Assembly (NCBI GenBank): GCA_028692515.1
Contig: JAQUXG010000113.1
Span: 1 to 5,934 of the forward strand
Source of the DNA: Kiritimatiellales bacterium
Lineage (GTDB): Bacteria; Verrucomicrobiota; Kiritimatiellia; Kiritimatiellales; Tichowtungiaceae
Length of the DNA: 5,934 bases
Direction of reading: 5' to 3'
Part shown: one piece after another, positions 5,420 to 5,934 of the stretch
How the letters are laid out: every line of letters begins with the position of its first letter
Position numbering within the stretch: position 1 is the stretch's first letter
Program-made: the position numbers and the translations under genes
The notes under the pieces: model-generated
The model's database searches: none
Told to the model about the DNA's origin: nothing
The model's input: only the letters and a program-made list of their open reading frames with translations

Positions 5420-5457
5420 AACAAAAGCCGCTCCGGACTGCGGAGCGGCTTTTGTTT
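5420..5457 (+). terminator. Rho-independent terminator after the TRL-like pair
   Basis: A long perfect stem (5420-5435 with 5441-5456; GCCGCTCCG/CGGAGCGGC core flanked by A and T runs) encloses the loop GACTG. The flanking A-run and T-run would let it act in both directions. It begins 12 bases after the stop codon. The left arm shares 14 identical bases with the terminator at 4537. Confidence 0.9.
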
Positions 5458-5491
5458 ATGATCAATAAATAAGTACGAAAAGGAAAAGCTG

Positions 5492-5934
5492 ATGAACGAA
5501 AAACCAGAAATGAAAAGATGCAAAGGTTCCCTCTATATCCGTGGTCTGCTGTTGGCGTTGATGGTGCTGTTTTCTGCCGGTTGCACAACAAGTCATGTTC
5601 GCCGGGCTGTTTCACAAAATCCGCTTCCAAAAATGGCGCAATTTGCACAGGCCAATGATTACAAAGTGAATTGGAACGGCACAGATCACTTGAAAGTTTC
5701 AAAAAATGTTAACTGGGGAATGCTGTTATTGCTTAGACGGGACAAGTTCGCCGGAGAAATGGACTATAAAAATGGAGTTCTTTATGCCGATATGAGTCTC
5801 GAAATGCGGGACTTCTTGTTTTACTACGTGCTTCGCATTCCCCCGATGACGATGGAACTCAAACCTCAATTCATGGGGTGTGCGGTAACGCCGTCTCCGC
5901 GTCGATGTGCTGACGAGCTTTTTCAAGCCGCCGG
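5492..5934 (+). CDS. Hypothetical lipoprotein, N-terminal part (runs off the window)
   Basis: The frame is open from ATG 5492 to the window edge (147 codons) and has no stop. AAGGA 9 bases upstream supports the start; an in-frame ATG at 5510 has no ribosome site. The signal has a charged start (MNEKPEMKRCK), a hydrophobic core (GLLLALMVLFS) and lipobox FSAGC (lipid Cys31, +2 Thr). The mature part is mixed: AQANDYKVNWNGTDHLKVSK, NWGMLLLLRRDKFAGEMDYK and a hydrophobic FLFYYVLRI stretch near residue 110-118. I do not recognise the family. Base use is more AT-rich than in the minus-strand operon. No strong promoter is visible in the 35 bases after the terminator, so it may rely on a weak promoter near 5460-5480 or on read-through. 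Confidence 0.7.
   Translation, partial: MNEKPEMKRCKGSLYIRGLLLALMVLFSAGCTTSHVRRAVSQNPLPKMAQFAQANDYKVNWNGTDHLKVSKNVNWGMLLLLRRDKFAGEMDYKNGVLYADMSLEMRDFLFYYVLRIPPMTMELKPQFMGCAVTPSPRRCADELFQAA

Noticed and set aside
5349..5926. Minus-strand open frames opposite the second TRL gene and the last lipoprotein gene
   Set aside because: They cross the terminator hairpin or mirror a frame that has a lipobox and ribosome site; no protein-like features of their own.

Overview
This window carries a dense set of envelope and lipoprotein genes, probably from a Gram-negative bacterium of the Verrucomicrobiota/Kiritimatiellota type. That placement is an inference. It rests on strong AAGGAG-type ribosome sites, moderate GC, and the co-occurrence of a COG3014 / YcfL (DUF1425) / LpoB cluster with TRL-like, DUF3332 and LA_2272-type surface-repeat proteins. 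No rRNA, tRNA or other marker gene is present to fix the taxon. Seven of the nine genes start with a signal peptide ending in a lipobox Cys. None of the seven has Asp at the +2 position, so by the enterobacterial rule all would go to the outer membrane.

Minus strand, read from about 3971 down to 1, is one apparent five-gene operon: (1) a small secreted protein with about 14-residue GLQVGLIN-type repeats; (2) a secreted protein with a CsgG/LpoB-like N-terminal region and a PEGA domain; (3) a COG3014-family lipoprotein with a TPR-like segment, split by a frameshift near 2018-2032; (4) a YcfL/DUF1425 lipoprotein whose ATG overlaps the COG3014 stop; (5) the N-terminal 113 codons of an LpoB-like penicillin-binding-protein activator, cut by the window edge. 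The last three genes are a recognised neighbourhood around LpoB, the outer-membrane lipoprotein that activates PBP1B in Escherichia coli. The operon is therefore most likely tied to peptidoglycan synthesis or outer-membrane homeostasis. The two upstream genes look like additional envelope members.

Positions 3972-4221 form a divergent, AT-rich intergenic region. It contains a 7-bp inverted repeat that overlaps a plausible plus-strand promoter.

Plus strand, 4222-5934, holds four small lipoprotein genes: a short DUF3332 protein followed by a strong terminator, a tandem pair of TRL-like lipoproteins followed by a second terminator with nearly the same sequence, and the start of an unrecognised lipoprotein that runs off the right edge. 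No mobile element, CRISPR array or RNA gene is visible. The points most worth checking are the COG3014 frameshift, the expanded LpoB-type operon with a second LpoB/CsgG-like protein, the diverged TRL pair, and the matching terminators.
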